Positions 1 through 13,084 of a DNA stretch of 64,000 nucleotides are shown one piece after another. A model generated the notes under the pieces. The model saw only the letters and a program-made list of their open reading frames with translations, searched no databases and was not told where the DNA came from. The stretch is from positions 620,001-684,000 of the forward strand of contig VXAZ01006807.1 in assembly GCA_013399875.1 (NCBI GenBank), in the 5' to 3' direction. The stretch is from Gymnorhina tibicen (lineage: Eukaryota > Chordata > Aves > Passeriformes > Artamidae). Each line of letters begins with the position of its first letter. Within the stretch, counting starts at the first letter, position 1. The position numbers and the translations under genes were made by a program.

Positions 1-119
1 AAAGAGTCAGACAGAACAGGCTAAAACAGCATTCCTACTAATGAGTCACATTGGTGGACTGCAAGAAAAGTATCTTTGAACACCACCAACAAACACGCTC
101 TTCAGAAGAGGCTGCTTAC

Positions 120-305
120 CATTACACTCTACCAAATAAATCTTGGAGAACTCGTCTGAAAATGTTACTGCATTCTCCATTCCCATCACCTGCACCTGCA
201 CTGGTGGGACCGGGGTCAATCTGAGAAGTGACAGCTTTCCTGCTTTTACTGAGACCAAGACCCAGTTGTATGGCCCCTGTTCTGGCTGAGTAAACACAAC
301 TCCCT
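120..305 (-). CDS. Candidate internal exon of an unidentified gene
   Basis: On the minus strand an open segment of 186 bp is bounded by an acceptor-like site (T-run, then GGCCTCAG ending at 306) and a donor-like site (AATG followed by GTAAGC at 119 downward). Both boundaries fall in phase 1, so the segment is 62 codons long and symmetric. The translation is not low-complexity and includes the stretch FTQPEQGPYNWVLV. I do not recognise the family. A longer open frame spans 46-315 but has no ATG at its 5' end, which fits an internal exon better than a whole gene. A separate open frame at 410-703 on the same strand could be upstream sequence, but stops separate the two. Splice signals alone are weak evidence, and this may be chance. 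Confidence 0.22.
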
Positions 306-2400
306 CTGAGGCCAAAAAAATCTAATTTGGGTCGTTAGGCAGAGGCATTGCTACTGAAGGTGTTTCCTCCAGCAGCTGAGCTCAATGCCATGTTCCCAGC
401 TTTGCCAGCTCAAAAAATACCACCAGTTTCGGGTGTCCAACTGACTGCCAAGGCAGACACACAATGCAGCCTCTTTTCTGAAGACAGATATGGATGAAGG
501 TCCCACATACTCCTTTCACCCATTCCTGCAGCTGGAACACATCCAAGAGGGAGTACAAGAGGTGAATTCCCACAGGTACTCAAAGGTAAAAAATCAGGTA
601 CCAGTAGGAGAACATATTTCACAATCACTGAATCCCTTTTCCCTTCTTCCTGATCAACAGGCCAGTCCTTGGAAGTACCTTCAAAACAAAACAGGACCAG
701 CACAAACCGTAAAATGAATGATTTTGACCACTAAAAGCCACAGATTGGCACATTATAACTTCCCATATACCTTTCCCTCAGCCAGACCCTTAATGTGTTT
801 TCAATTATGTGAATAATTTGCATAATTAAGTTATATTCAGTACAGTGTTTTTTCAACTGGTCAGAATTAGTATTAACTTGAAGAAGTCTGCTGTCACGAT
901 GATTTCATTTCTGAAGGCAACCCCCTAAGCCTCTCTGGTTTCAATAGTTTAGTTTGATTTATCTAGGACAAATCTAGGGCAAATTTAGTGTAATTTGGAA
1001 CTTAAAAGGCATTCTGAACTTAGCATTTTTACTTGTATTTCAACATCATGGTTGGGAAGTTCAAACATACAAGACAAATACAAGCTCAAGTCCAGAAAAT
1101 CTTCACTGTGTACAACCACTACAATTCAGGCATAAACAATCCACTGTGCTGCAGCATCTCTGATTCCAACCCTTTTTTTGTAGGGCATTATGTAACATTT
1201 CTTCATCCAAAACATATTATTCTACTCCTTTCCCACCTGACCATGCCCAGCCTGCTGCAGCTACAGAGTTTACACAAACCTCACAAGGGATCATAAAGTA
1301 CCAATTATAATCTCATTCTTTTTGATTTCCCCTGTTCCAGTATTTGCCATTTTTTAGGAGATGGGCCAGAAGCTCTTCAAAAGGATCTAGTTACTGTACA
1401 ACAGTCCTGTTCAAGTCAGGAAGAGATACAGATGGCCTTCAGTGATTTCTTGTGTTCAAGGGATGCCAGCTCAGAGAACAATTGTGAATGGTTGAAAGAC
1501 TTGACTTAAAAACATCTTGATAAACAAATACACCAATAACCCTTAAATGATTTTGTTTGCCAATAATTAAATGCATTTAGCTTTCCAAAGCTGAAATGCC
1601 AAGGATGCAAATGTTCATTAAAATCTAAAGGCACTATAATCAATACAAGACACAACACTAGTCACATTAGCATAGTCTAGAGCTCAAAAGGACAAAAAGA
1701 TCTACAAATCTGCATTTTTGTTTAAATTGCATTGCATGTTAAATTCTGCTGCTTACAAGCCAAACACTGTGTGCTTCACTGATACTAAATTGTACCAATG
1801 ATGTCAATAAAAATATTTCTGTAATGAAATAAAAATAATTCAGCTCTATGCTAACAGAAAACTTCATCCAGGGAAAAATGTTTCTTCTTTAAATATCACA
1901 TGAAAATGTAAATTAAGCAGTGGGCTGGTGCCTGCCATGTAGTTTAAATGAAGACAACCAAGGCAGATTTAATTTTGAATGCCAGGAAACTAGGATGCCT
2001 TCTGTAGATTTGAGAAAATACAATACCAAAGTACCAGTATGACTTAGCTAGCGAGCAACTGGTACTTCAGGGTAGGGTAGGCAGTGAAGATGCTTCAGCA
2101 GTTTTCAGGAACATCCTTACAAGCACCTATAGGGACACTTTAACTCAGTGCCTAAAGTTTCCTATATTTCTGGGCAGTATGTAAAACATTTTCAGCATAT
2201 AAGTAGGTAAATACCTTGTAAGAAACTTCTGTTCCTAGAACAAGAAAATACAAGCTGGAAGAGCTGTGAAATGAAATTTAATTGCACTGAAGCCAACACT
2301 GCCCTCTTAACATCAGTAACCGGTCACAGACGTTTGGGTGCAGACTAAAAGGGAGATGAGACTGAAACCCCTCTGGGATGAGAGGAAGGGCTCCCCAGAT
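306..2400. other. Unique AT-rich DNA without a supported gene
   Basis: Short open frames occur on both strands (for example 410-703 minus and 1033-1296 plus), but none has convincing splice signals or a recognisable product. The 1540-1860 part is AT-rich, with ATTA/TAAT cores and no visible repeat. I see no transposon ends or RNA genes. Confidence 0.6.
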
Positions 2401-2436
2401 GTCCCTGCCACTGTCCCTGCCACTGTCGCTGTCCAC
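2401..2436. repeat. Imperfect 12-bp tandem repeat (3 copies)
   Basis: GTCCCTGCCACT occurs twice in tandem and is followed by a diverged third copy, GTCGCTGTCCAC. On the minus strand this gives a short Ser-Asp/Gly-Arg-Asp repeat in a chance open frame. No function is implied. Confidence 0.7.
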
Positions 2437-5400
2437 GGCACTTGTGCTGTCAACCCCTGCAGGGAGCATCCAACATGTCCCACCTGGGGTGGCATCCCAG
2501 AGGGATGGGCCTTTCTAGGTGTGTTGACCAAAACAGCTCCCAGCAAGTTTGGAACTGGGAATGTGTTGGTTCATTCCCTTTCTTTTCTGGACATGTTAGG
2601 GACCCAAGAATAGAAGAACATACTTGGAAATGATCTGAAATGCAGTCCAGCCATGAAAAAATACTCTGATTTTTCTTGTTTTTCCTTCTAGAAAGAAAGT
2701 CTTGTAAGAGAATCAGCTATGGGACATCCCTGCATCAGTGTGGTGTCTGCATTGCATCTATCCACAGACCACCAGTCTGGTATTGGATAGCTGTAAGATC
2801 TGTAAAGCAGCTTATGGAACTGAAAGGCCCCTGAAGTCTGAAGTAAAAGGACTTATTCTGACTATAACAAACAAATCCTATTCCAGCTGTAACAAAGGAA
2901 TCCATTCTTTCTTGCATGAAAAGCCATGTATTTAAAAAAAAATCCTTCTTTTCTACCTTGCTGGTTATATATACAGTACTTTAAATAACTTTAACTAAAA
3001 TCCACTTATCAGGTTATTTAGATTTCTAGAATACACAGAAGTCCTAGTCAGAATTCCTGTCCCATTTTTCCATTGTTTGGCAATAGAAAGAGTCACTGAG
3101 TCAATCCATCTGGGGCCTGATCAGAAACCTTGCAAAAATCAATAGTGAGATTCTCAGGCTAGGATGTCTCAGTTTTGTCAAATGAATCCATCTCATTAAT
3201 CTGGTTTCCACTCCCAGACAATGGATAGAGACAGACACTCCTGGGCTAAAATTCACTTGACCCTCAGATGTCTAAAAAAAGGATCAGGTGAATCGTGTCC
3301 AAGAAAAAACTGTTCTTTTCCTTTGATTACATAGGGATCCTAGTATGATTTCATCAGAGGTAGACACCCAAACTGCTATCTAACCTTATACAAGATGATT
3401 CACAGCTTCAATAGCTTTGACAGAGTCCACCCAAGACCTCCGTGCATCCATTAGCCAAAATAAACCGATATTCCCCACTCAACTGCCAGGACCCATCAGG
3501 GTCAGGGTAAGAACTAAATGTACCCCTTCAGCCCTACTGCTGCTACACAGGGCTTAGCTATCACAACCAGTTAGGAACCTTTTGTTCTGTGAGAAGTCTC
3601 TTTTGTGTTCTATATTCACATTTCCAAAGAATACACAGAAGAGAGATGCCAAAACAGAAACATTTTGTTTCGATGCCATTTTTTTAGATTAAATTCTACA
3701 TCCAATACAAGCTGTAATGTGTTGGATGAAAAATTCTGTCCAAGTAGCAGGAATGCATGAAAATCCCAGCTCGTGACAAACCACACTGTGATGCCTTCAT
3801 TCCTGTGGGATCTGGGTGATCCTATAGCAAACAGCAGGTAACCTCCAAAGCTTGAGAGAGTTTGCTCTCACACAGATAGCTTTATATAAAGGCCTTGGTA
3901 TTACCAGGCAGTGCTTCTGGGTGTATCTGTATGGAGAATATTCCCTCCACAGGCTTACACAATTATGCTTCTGCAATGTTACAACAGCCAACAGGATGGT
4001 CAGTATACAGCATATTTACATGTATTTTCAAGAAACAGGTGAAAGGGTGCACACAGGTTAGACAAATTAAACAGTTCAACAAAAACTACAGGTATCCTTC
4101 AAAGATGCTGAGCACCTGCATTTCTTACCAGTGGAGCTGCTTCTTGAGTGCACTCAAAAGACATTTATCACTGGTACAGTAAGGAGGATATTATTTGAGT
4201 GATGACCTGGAGAGGCCTTATCCTGCAAGATGCCAAGTGCTTCCTGTGGTTTGAGAGTGACTCTTGTGTAGCCATGAGATCTGTCAACACTACAATACAC
4301 ACACACCTTCCTTACCCTGCCACCCCCTCTGCGATGTCTGCTCACCAGGACTTTTTCTGACCCTGGAATGTAAAGTCTTTGGGGTAAAAATCACTTCTTT
4401 TTATACTTTTGTATAAGAAACTGGAGTGACTGGGCCTGACAGTGACTGTATTAAACATAAATAAAGATCAGCACTGCACATCTATATCACTCCTTCAGGA
4501 GAGATTAATTAGAACCATTGATATAATGCCAGGGCTTCTTCTGTCCTACCTTGAATGTCACTGAGGTACCTCAGACTAGATATATCACTTTATTTTTGAC
4601 CCTACCTGTTCATACCCAGGGGACATAATAATGCATCTCATCTACCAGCTTCCATTTCTCATGTCTATTTATATTGTAAACTCTTACGACTGCCCCTGCC
4701 TCTTACTTTCCACAACACTCAACAGCAGTGTTTTGAACTGCACTCTACTGCAGTTAAAGGATCTACACCATTTATTATCTCCAGACCAAAAAAATGCCCA
4801 AGGTGGCTTAGCAAGACTAGATCTCTTACCTATGGCAGTATACTCCTACCTAGTAAACAGCCCAGAAAAAACCATAAAAATGTACTAAGAAGACCAGGGG
4901 GAGGGAACGAGGATGACAGTGCAGTAGCCAGTAAACCTGAAAGTCACTTGAAGGAAACCACTGACACTGGAGGTGCAAACACTACTCTGTTTCAAAGGTC
5001 CTGACAGAGGTTTTTTTTTAATTTAAATTCTCAGGTTGTACATAAAGCTTTGGGAAATTGGAAGATTTCTTCTGTTGGGTAGGAACACATCCATTACCGT
5101 GCACCAGGATTTGATAGCATTGAAACAACAGGTCTTGCACTGGCTTGAATACATTATAAAGTAACACTCCACTTAAATAATGAAGTGTTGCAATACCCCT
5201 GGCAAAACACTAATCTATGCAGTGAAAGCCAGGCAAGAAGAAAAATGTGTCTTACCACATAGTAAATAAATTTCAAGTGTTTAGTAAACCTTTGTAAACA
5301 ACAAGATTTGAATGCCGTGACAAACCTAGCACTGAATCAGCCTGGAGGAACGGCAGGTTGAGGAAGCACAACCCACCTTGGAGCACAGGGCTCCTGTGCA

Positions 5401-7524
5401 AGGACACCCTCCCAAGACTGATGATCGGGACGCAAACAGCACATGAAGAATCAAACCTCCTCTGCTCCTGGAGGCCCTCAGCCTGATGTAAAGAGGAGTA
5501 GATGGAACTCAGACCATTTTCTCCTGCATGGCTATAAATTCCTGAAACCCCCTGCCATGGATAGGATAGTGTGGCAAGGCAAGGCAAGTTCTTTGGGTGG
5601 TCCAGGGGAAGGGAGAAGAGGCTGTATCACTTGCATGAGGGCCTACTGCTCAGCCACCTTTAAATTTAAATAAAAATAATAATAAAAAAGACATCATATT
5701 TCATGACAAGGATGTAGTCAAACAAGCTTGCTAAAACACAAGGGCCCCTCGAGACAACGGACATAATACAGATGTCAAAAATGGCACAGCTAACTACCTA
5801 TAACTGTAAAATCAGAGATTTAATTGCCCCAATGATCAAAGAGGTAAAAATTACTCTTTACAAAAAATGTTTCAGGTTCCACTGTGTGGATCCAGACAGC
5901 TCTTATCTGTGAAACTCTGTAACATCTCAATTACCAATGCCACAGAGACCAGACCAGCTTCTCAGCTGTACAGTCTGGCCCGAGACCATAACCCTGTGCC
6001 AATATGCAAATCAACTGTCCCATTGTTAATGATATAGAAATGCTAAATTTTTGGCAAGTTAACAATAAAGAGAATTTGAACTACATACATTAATACACTA
6101 GGGCAGTATGCATTTCAACCCCCCAGGCACATCAGCAACTGTATATATTAGGCTTTGGAGATATCTTCTTTTTCCACAGTTGGAAGGTCTGAAAAAATAC
6201 ATTAGGGCATAAGCTGTCATCTGTTGTACATGACAATGAGGTTATTTGGAGGTTAATAATTTTGGGTTTATTATTCTCAAACACAGTTCTTATTAAAATA
6301 GGTTTTTATAAAAACATACACAGTGACAATTCCTGGGTGTATTTAAATAAAATACAACTGTATACAGGGGATTCTGTGAAGAGCTTTTACCACTATTTAC
6401 AGTATTAAATGTTTCTTCATCTCACAACTACAACATCCATGAGAAACAGAAAGACATATCTAGGTCCTGCTACTAAAATTATCTATCAGGATAAAGCAGC
6501 TCTGATCTCAGGGTATATTTTCTGACTTGCCTTTAGCTAAGACATTCTTTCTAAGGAAGGCAAGCTAAGGAAACCCAGCCTGAAGCTGCATGTGAAGCTG
6601 TGGGCCGTGCTGCCTCATCTGTTCCCTTCAGGCATGAACCAGGAAAAGGAGCAGCCACCCAAGCCACGTTCCCATTCGGTTTGACTCAATTGCTGAATAT
6701 AAACTTTCAGTTCTCTGCTTGCAGAGGTCTGACCATTCTTAATTGCCACTTATTTTCCAGATCACTAATTAGGTTTTGCAACATTCCGTTCTTCGAAAAA
6801 GCATTGCCAAGATCAATAACTTGTCAGATCTCCTGCTTTTTTCATATTTCAACTTTACTCAACCAAGGCTTTCCAAGCTTTCTTTTGAAACCTTTGTGCA
6901 AAATGTTATTCCTGAATTTCGAATTCTTCTGAAAGTTTAACAAAATAAAATAAGTCAATTCTCTTTCTTTAAGTAGGGTTAAACTGAAGGAGGACAAGCT
7001 TACCTCCTGACATGCAGAGTCCAAAACATTTAATTTATGCCCAGCATAAAGTAAAAGACAGGAGATTATATATACACTTCTGAATTAAATATATATACAT
7101 ATAACCAGAAATTTCATGAATATTAACAACAAAGGACTACAAATAATTATCAAATGTGCCATTCTAAAATGCAGCATTTAACTTCATGTGCCCAGTGGTT
7201 ATAGTTTGTGCCATAAATTGTTGCAATCAACTTAATTAAATATACAGTATTACTTGAGTGAGATGGTTATGTTCACTCTAAAATGAAATATACTGCAGAT
7301 GTTAGTGCACTGGTTACATTTTTGAGCCATCCTCCCCTTTTCAGCATAAAACTGCAAATGCAGAAGAGCATTTTCCACTGTCTTTCAGCTCTGGGAACAC
7401 CAATGCCAACATTTCACTCAAGCATGGGCAGCCTCATTTCAGCCAGTTGGAATACTTGCAAGTTTAAATTTAAGCGGAATCATGGCTTAGCTGTTCACAT
7501 ATAATAGTCAAACATAAATCAAAT
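2437..7524. other. Unique AT-rich DNA without a supported gene
   Basis: Nothing here supports a gene. A slightly GC-richer patch at about 5340-5660 has overlapping open frames on both strands, which is typical of composition rather than coding. An A/T-rich run of AAT units lies at 5659-5689. The 6000-6110 part contains an ATGCAAAT-like octamer and homeodomain cores and is free of visible repeats. Confidence 0.55.
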
Positions 7525-7552
7525 CACACACACACACACACACAAAAAAAAA
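7525..7552. repeat. (CA)10 microsatellite with adjoining A tract
   Basis: Ten perfect CA units (7525-7544) run directly into an A tract ending at 7552. It is a simple dinucleotide repeat, likely length-polymorphic. Confidence 0.95.
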
Positions 7553-9029
7553 TCCTGTTAAATTTTTTATTTCTGCCCAAACTGGCCATCATTGCAGCCT
7601 GCTGATCACAACCTTGAACTCAACCCACACTAGACACCATGGCTTTTAGGCACAAGACTTTTTTCCAATGCACAAAATTATTCCAATGAGTTGCGTGGAA
7701 AACAGTCAATGTCTTCCTCCCAAACATTGTTATTTAAGCCCTGTAGTGAACATTTTCTTAAGGCTTGTTACATAGGGCCCACTCCATTAAAAAATGCAAT
7801 TATAGAAGCAAAATAGAGGTCGGGAGCAACTGGCCAAGGAATTTAAGAAGTGTTTAAAACTGGCAAGGACGAAGCATAACAAACCACCCCACTGGGAACA
7901 CACTGGCACTTGTGACCTGAAAGGACGCCTCTGTCTCTATCACAGCTACCACAGTATTTATTAACAACAGATATGCAACATATGGAAGGAAAAATTTGCT
8001 CAAACCCTAATCCACTGCCATGCAATGTGCAAAACCTGACCCTTTAAGAAGCACCTAGAAGCCTCCTATTCTGGAGAGCAACCTGCCCTGAAGAAATAAA
8101 AACTGTAACATTACCCAGAAAACACTGAGTGAGCAGTAATCATAAACAGAAATAAAGTGAAAGTCAATCTTCCTTCAATTCTGGACTGCCAGGGAAACGC
8201 CCCTGTGAACACCACTGGGTATTCCATTCTGGAGGTAACTTGCATGAAACAAAAATACCAGATACATATGAATCAAATTAGCTTTTTACTTTCTTACCAC
8301 AAAATGTTGTTTTCAAATGAAGTAACCCTTACTGTGCATAGTTACACAGTAATACTTAAAACCCAGTTAAAATTTTGAGCTGGAATGTATTATCACTCAA
8401 TAAGAAGTACACTAATCACTGTAATTAAGTCTCTATTTAAACAATTATTTTGGTATTAAAACTGTTTTCCACAGCCTTAGTTTTAATGCTATTAATCCAC
8501 TGTGAAGTTCCTTTCATTAAGCAAGAACAAAACTTTTGTTGAGAAACTTCCTAATCACACAGTAAACGTGTTGGTTCTAATGCTGACATTTATGTTCTTA
8601 ACGAGAAAATCTGTTTCATTTACTTTGGATAACAAGGAGACTTTCGACACTGTTACATCTCACTGCACCAAGCGTTTTGCTTTGCAAAAGACAGAGAGAA
8701 TTCAATTCTCATTACAGTCACCTACACTTGAATAATCCCAAGTACAATCCCAAATTCAAGGCATCAAATGTGTGGTCCTGATCAAATGTAACTAAGGAAA
8801 GAATGGCCACGATTTTGCAAGACCAAGTTTCCCCATCAGAGTGCGGCAGCAGTACCACGCCTGAGGAGCAATAATGAGGTCGATTTAAATCATTTTCACG
8901 GATCTCCCCTGGTTTTCCTGTCATTGATCTAAATTACAACAGACAACGTAATTTCAAAATTCTAACTAAGACCAAAAAGGAGGCAGCAAACAAAAAGCAT
9001 TTTGGTATCTGAGCTATTGATTCTAACTT
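7553..9029. other. Unique DNA without a supported gene
   Basis: Only short, unrelated open frames (77 aa or less) are present. No repeat family, RNA gene or splice-bounded exon could be recognised. Confidence 0.6.
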
Positions 9030-9350
9030 TCCAAACCTGCCTCATTCTTTCAACCTACACAGTGAATTAAGAGCATATTCCTTAAATACTGATCAGTTCT
9101 GTCTGTAGTTATGTTCTTATTACAGGATTACTGCAATAAACTTTTCCACACTGAATTTTACCTTCACTGAATGAAAATTAATTAGGCGCACACTAAACAG
9201 CATCCAAAATTCAGAGCTTATAAAAGTTTAAATGCCGTATGTAGACCCTGTTGAAGTCTTTTGGTTAATTAACTCCTTTTCTCTTGCAGTGCATGCCACA
9301 TGCTTTAGATAATTTTAGCCACATTATCTTCAGTAAATTTTTCCATCTCC
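9030..9350. other. AT-rich, repeat-free block; possible conserved noncoding element
   Basis: The block is free of recognisable repeats and holds several TTAATTA-type homeodomain cores, including TTAATTAG near 9180 and TTAATTAA near 9265. It also has a TATAAAAG-like string near 9219. Its look resembles vertebrate conserved noncoding elements, but conservation cannot be judged from one genome. A strong acceptor-like tract ends at 9289. Confidence 0.25.
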
Positions 9351-9972
9351 AATGTGTAAGAAGTAATATTCAAAAGACTGAACTGTTTATGCCTCCATAA
9401 ATTATGACCTTAAAATACAAGAACTACTTAGTTATATTATCTTTGGTTGCAGCTTATGACTTCTGTCTCATGACTTGTATGACATGATCAAAAAGTAGAA
9501 GGCAGCAATATTTTTAATACAGCATATATACACAATTATTTACATCCCCAAGCTATTGAAAAGGTCTTTATTAACTGTGAAATACTAATGTTTTATTACA
9601 GCTGCCATTAACATTCACGTGTAGTCACAACCTACTTTATTGTGTGTTGTGAGTAAACTAATCTCTGAGGGGTCCTGTTATGGTTGGGCTTACACAGGGC
9701 AAAGCAGAGGGCTCAAAGAATTTTAGACATCGAGCAAAAGTGAGCTTGACAGACACCCAGCACTTCAATAAAATCCAAGAAGGAAAAAGAAGAGACATTC
9801 CTCCTTTGGCAATGTTACACATAATTTGCATGTGTGTATGGACTACATTCCTACCACCTAGGGGAAAATAAATGACAATTATGGCAACCCACTGATAGTT
9901 GAAAATGTGGTTAGTTCAACATAAAAAATAGTTTGCAGTATCTTAAGTTATAACTACAAAAGAGGAGCAATA

Positions 9973-10132
9973 GGACAGGATGGGACAGGGTGGGACAGGA
10001 CAGGACAGGGCAGGGCAGGGCAGGGCAGGGCAGGGCAGGGCAGGACAGGACAGGACAGGACAGGACAGGACAGGACAGGACAGGACAGGATAGGATAGGA
10101 TAGGATAGGATAGGATAGGATAGGATAGGATA
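9973..10132. repeat. 32-unit pentanucleotide array in four variant blocks
   Basis: The 5-bp register is unbroken for 160 bp. It starts with seven mixed units (GGACA, with one GGATG and one GGGTG). These are followed by seven GGGCA units (10008-10042), nine GGACA units (10043-10087) and nine GGATA units (10088-10132). There are no indels. The array abuts the 3' end of a minus-strand CR1 fragment, so it probably grew from that element's simple-repeat tail. The long minus-strand open frame across it (SYPIL/SCPVL repeats) is an artefact of a 5-bp period, which leaves every frame open. Confidence 0.97.
10008..10040 (+). other. G-quadruplex-capable tract
   Basis: Seven GGG runs are separated by 2-nt CA loops within the GGGCA block of the pentamer array. 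This satisfies the canonical G3-with-short-loops rule almost twice over on the plus strand. Folding is predicted from the motif rule, not shown. Confidence 0.8.
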
Positions 10133-10195
10133 GTTCATTGGGAAGGGACCTACAAGGGTCATCTAGGCCAACTGCAATATGCCAGTTTTTTCCAG
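10133..10195 (-). mobile_element. CR1 LINE, short 3'-end fragment
   Basis: Read on the plus strand, GGAAGGGACC, then AAGGGTCATCTAGGCCAAC, matches the complement of the avian CR1 3' end, so the element points to the minus strand with its tail at the left. Similarity fades after about 60 bp, so it is severely 5'-truncated, as usual for CR1. The tail position is occupied by the pentamer array rather than the ordinary 8-bp CR1 tail repeat. Confidence 0.8.
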
Positions 10196-13084
10196 CAGAC
10201 TTGGAAACTGAAGGTTTTTCGTAGCTGATGCATCAGTCATTAAACCTTGCTCACCACAAAAGAAACAGCACTGTTTTCCTTTAATAAAAATTCTTTTTTC
10301 ATCATGGTGAGTAATTTTAGGCTTCAGCAACTTCCATTCTCATTTTCAGCATAGCTAGTAATACGTCCAATCTCACTTTCAAAAAGCAGCACAGTATGAC
10401 GAACCTCCACAGAAAAGGTATTTGAAACAGAAATCTCCAGTTGCATTGGGATCATCACCATTTCAATAAAAAAATGATCCTTGCAGGGAGAAACACAGCA
10501 GGGGTTGGAGTTCTCACACTGCACAGGAGCCTCCAGAACAGCAACCTCCAGGCTTTGGACTGCTCTGTTGTATTGACAGTTCTTAACTGATAAACCTTTA
10601 TCACTGCTAATGAAAAGTTTTAATAAGGGGTAAGTAGGGGAAGAGAAAAAACTTCAAGAAAATGGTATCATTCAGGTGTAACTGATGGGAAAGACATCAC
10701 TTGTGTGACATATGAAGTCATGGGGGGGTAACACAACAGTAAAACTGCTACTCCTATATTCAAATGTACACAATGCTACCAAACCCCAAATCTGTAAATC
10801 CGAAAATAGAAAGAGTCACGGACTTGCCAAATTTTGCTTTGCCAGCATGGGGAATGACATCAGTGTGACTCACAGTGCACAAGCCGAAGAGGCAGAAAGA
10901 CAGCTCAGAAGGGAGAGAGGAGGGAGGAAGAGCAGCCATTCAGTAACTCTCCTGCTCCACATCGCAGTAGTCATTTACACATTTATGTTCCTGTGCCTTC
11001 ATTTTCAAACGAAGAGGACATGCTATATTTAGCTCAAATCTTTTCTCATGACACATTTTAAAGTCTCAGTGGCAAGCTGTATGGAAAAGCAGTGCAATTA
11101 AGAGTTAAAAATCTAATTGCAAAGGGTCTGTGAAAACACACAATCCTGAAATTGCATCTTATGGATAAATACATTTGGTTCAGAAAACCTAGTTGGCTCA
11201 TGTTAACCTTGTGAAATGATCCTATACAGAATTCATCTTGCTGCGTAACCCCATGCTTCAAAACAATCTCGAAAACATAACTTCACTTTTTAGATACCCT
11301 ATTTCCATAGTATATGGAAGCAGTAACCAAAGCTACCTCACGAACAGGGTTCTCCTGATTGTACGTACATTGACATGATGCAACATTTTTAATACGATTT
11401 TCCCCCTAATAACAATAGTGTAATTCCACCTCTGGCAACCACCTTATGAAGCATGTTTTTCCTTTTAGTCTTCTGTTTTGCCATTTAGACTCTCTGTAGT
11501 CAATGTAGTCAACAATTAATTACACAGGAAGAAGTTGCAACATAAACACTGGTTACTCCTTAGGAGAAAGCAGCAGCAGTGTTAAATTAAAAAAAATAAG
11601 ATCCAGTGGCCACAGATAATGAACCTATTACAACATATATATCTTTAAAGCTGTATACATGGCAAGAGTACAACAGCTGAGCCATGTGAAGTCCAGCACC
11701 AACTCAAATCAATGTAGGAGAATGCTACCTTAAACATCCCTCTGTATCACAGCTGTAAATAACCTCACTTGAAGCCTTCATTAACAAACTGGCTAGCTGA
11801 AAGAAATTACACAGTATAATCGAATTTGAAAAGACAACAGACAGTTCAAATACTGTGCGTTTCTTTTTCCCACTATTCTACAGTAAGGTAAACACAAGTA
11901 CTACACATAACAATAGACTCAACTAACCCCAGCAAAATCACACTTGTGGGGCTGTGGGTGGTGATGACGAGAGGCTGGAAAAGGAGAGTTATCTTTCCTC
12001 TCACAGACTTACATCAGTTTTTCCATCCCGAGTCAAAACTAAAAACTACAACAGTTATATTTGCTTATGATCAGATAACCATAAACTAAGACACTTTTGG
12101 TATAACAGAGGTACTCCAAGTGTGAGGTTTCTTTGTTTTGTCAAGATCATAAATAGATTTCCAACTTTTTCAAACCTTCATCACCAAAATACCCTTCTCC
12201 ACATAAGCCTGGGGTTTTTTTAATGATAAAAAAAATCCTGGATATTTATAAAAAAAACCCCTCATCTTCTTGAAAACTAGTTGCAGTAGGACCCAGATGA
12301 ATTCCCTTCCTGCTGCCATTGCTGCTGAACTCCACCTGGTATCTTGCTATTAAAGCAGATTCTGAGTGTGACACTCCAAAAGATCTCATTAGTTTTCACA
12401 CAGCAATTTTCTTCTTAAATTTACAAGACCTCTGTAAAAAGCACCTGTTAAAAGCTGTTATACTGTACCTGTTAAAAGCATGGGGAACAGGAATGCATAT
12501 TCTCTATTAAAACACATCCCAGACAAGAAAGCCAACTGCAAAATTTTCAGCTCTCTTTTTTGGATGAATCTGCTCTTAAATGCCATTTCCTAATCTCTCA
12601 CTTTATTCAGTTGTTTTGGAGTCAGAACAGAAATAGCCATGAATACGTTATTTCAATTTTTTAACCTTTGAGATATTTTGTAACTGCATTAATTTCCCAC
12701 TCCACCTCTTCACATCTCAAAGTCACTGTAGAAAGCTGAAGAGAGAAACAATACATAGAAAATCAGGAACATTTTAATTCCCTATTGTTCAAATGAAGCT
12801 TGAATCCTTCAGATACAGATGTACTGAGTTTCTCAAACCGCACAACTCTTCTGACTACGTGCTGGTTTTTCCTTATTCCTGGATACTGTTGCCTACTGAG
12901 ATAATTAATTTGAATGATGAAGAGTGGTTAAAAGGCAAAAACCCAACAAATATTAATGTACGCTCAGAGAGACAGAGAGTCAATGCAAAAACTGGAGCTG
13001 CCCGATTGCCTGGAATATGACTTTCCTTAAGAACTACTTACAGGATTTTACAGGAATTTCACCTAATTATTTACAGGAATGAAT
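10196..13084. other. Unique DNA without a supported gene
   Basis: Only short open frames (106 aa or less) occur. AT-rich stretches alternate with a modestly G-rich run near 11945-12000. No repeat family or RNA gene was recognised. Confidence 0.55.

Noticed and set aside
9911..10162. 83-aa minus-strand frame of SYPIL/SCPVL/CPALP repeats
   Set aside because: A 5-bp tandem repeat keeps all three frames open and gives a pentapeptide repeat automatically; there is no evidence of expression.
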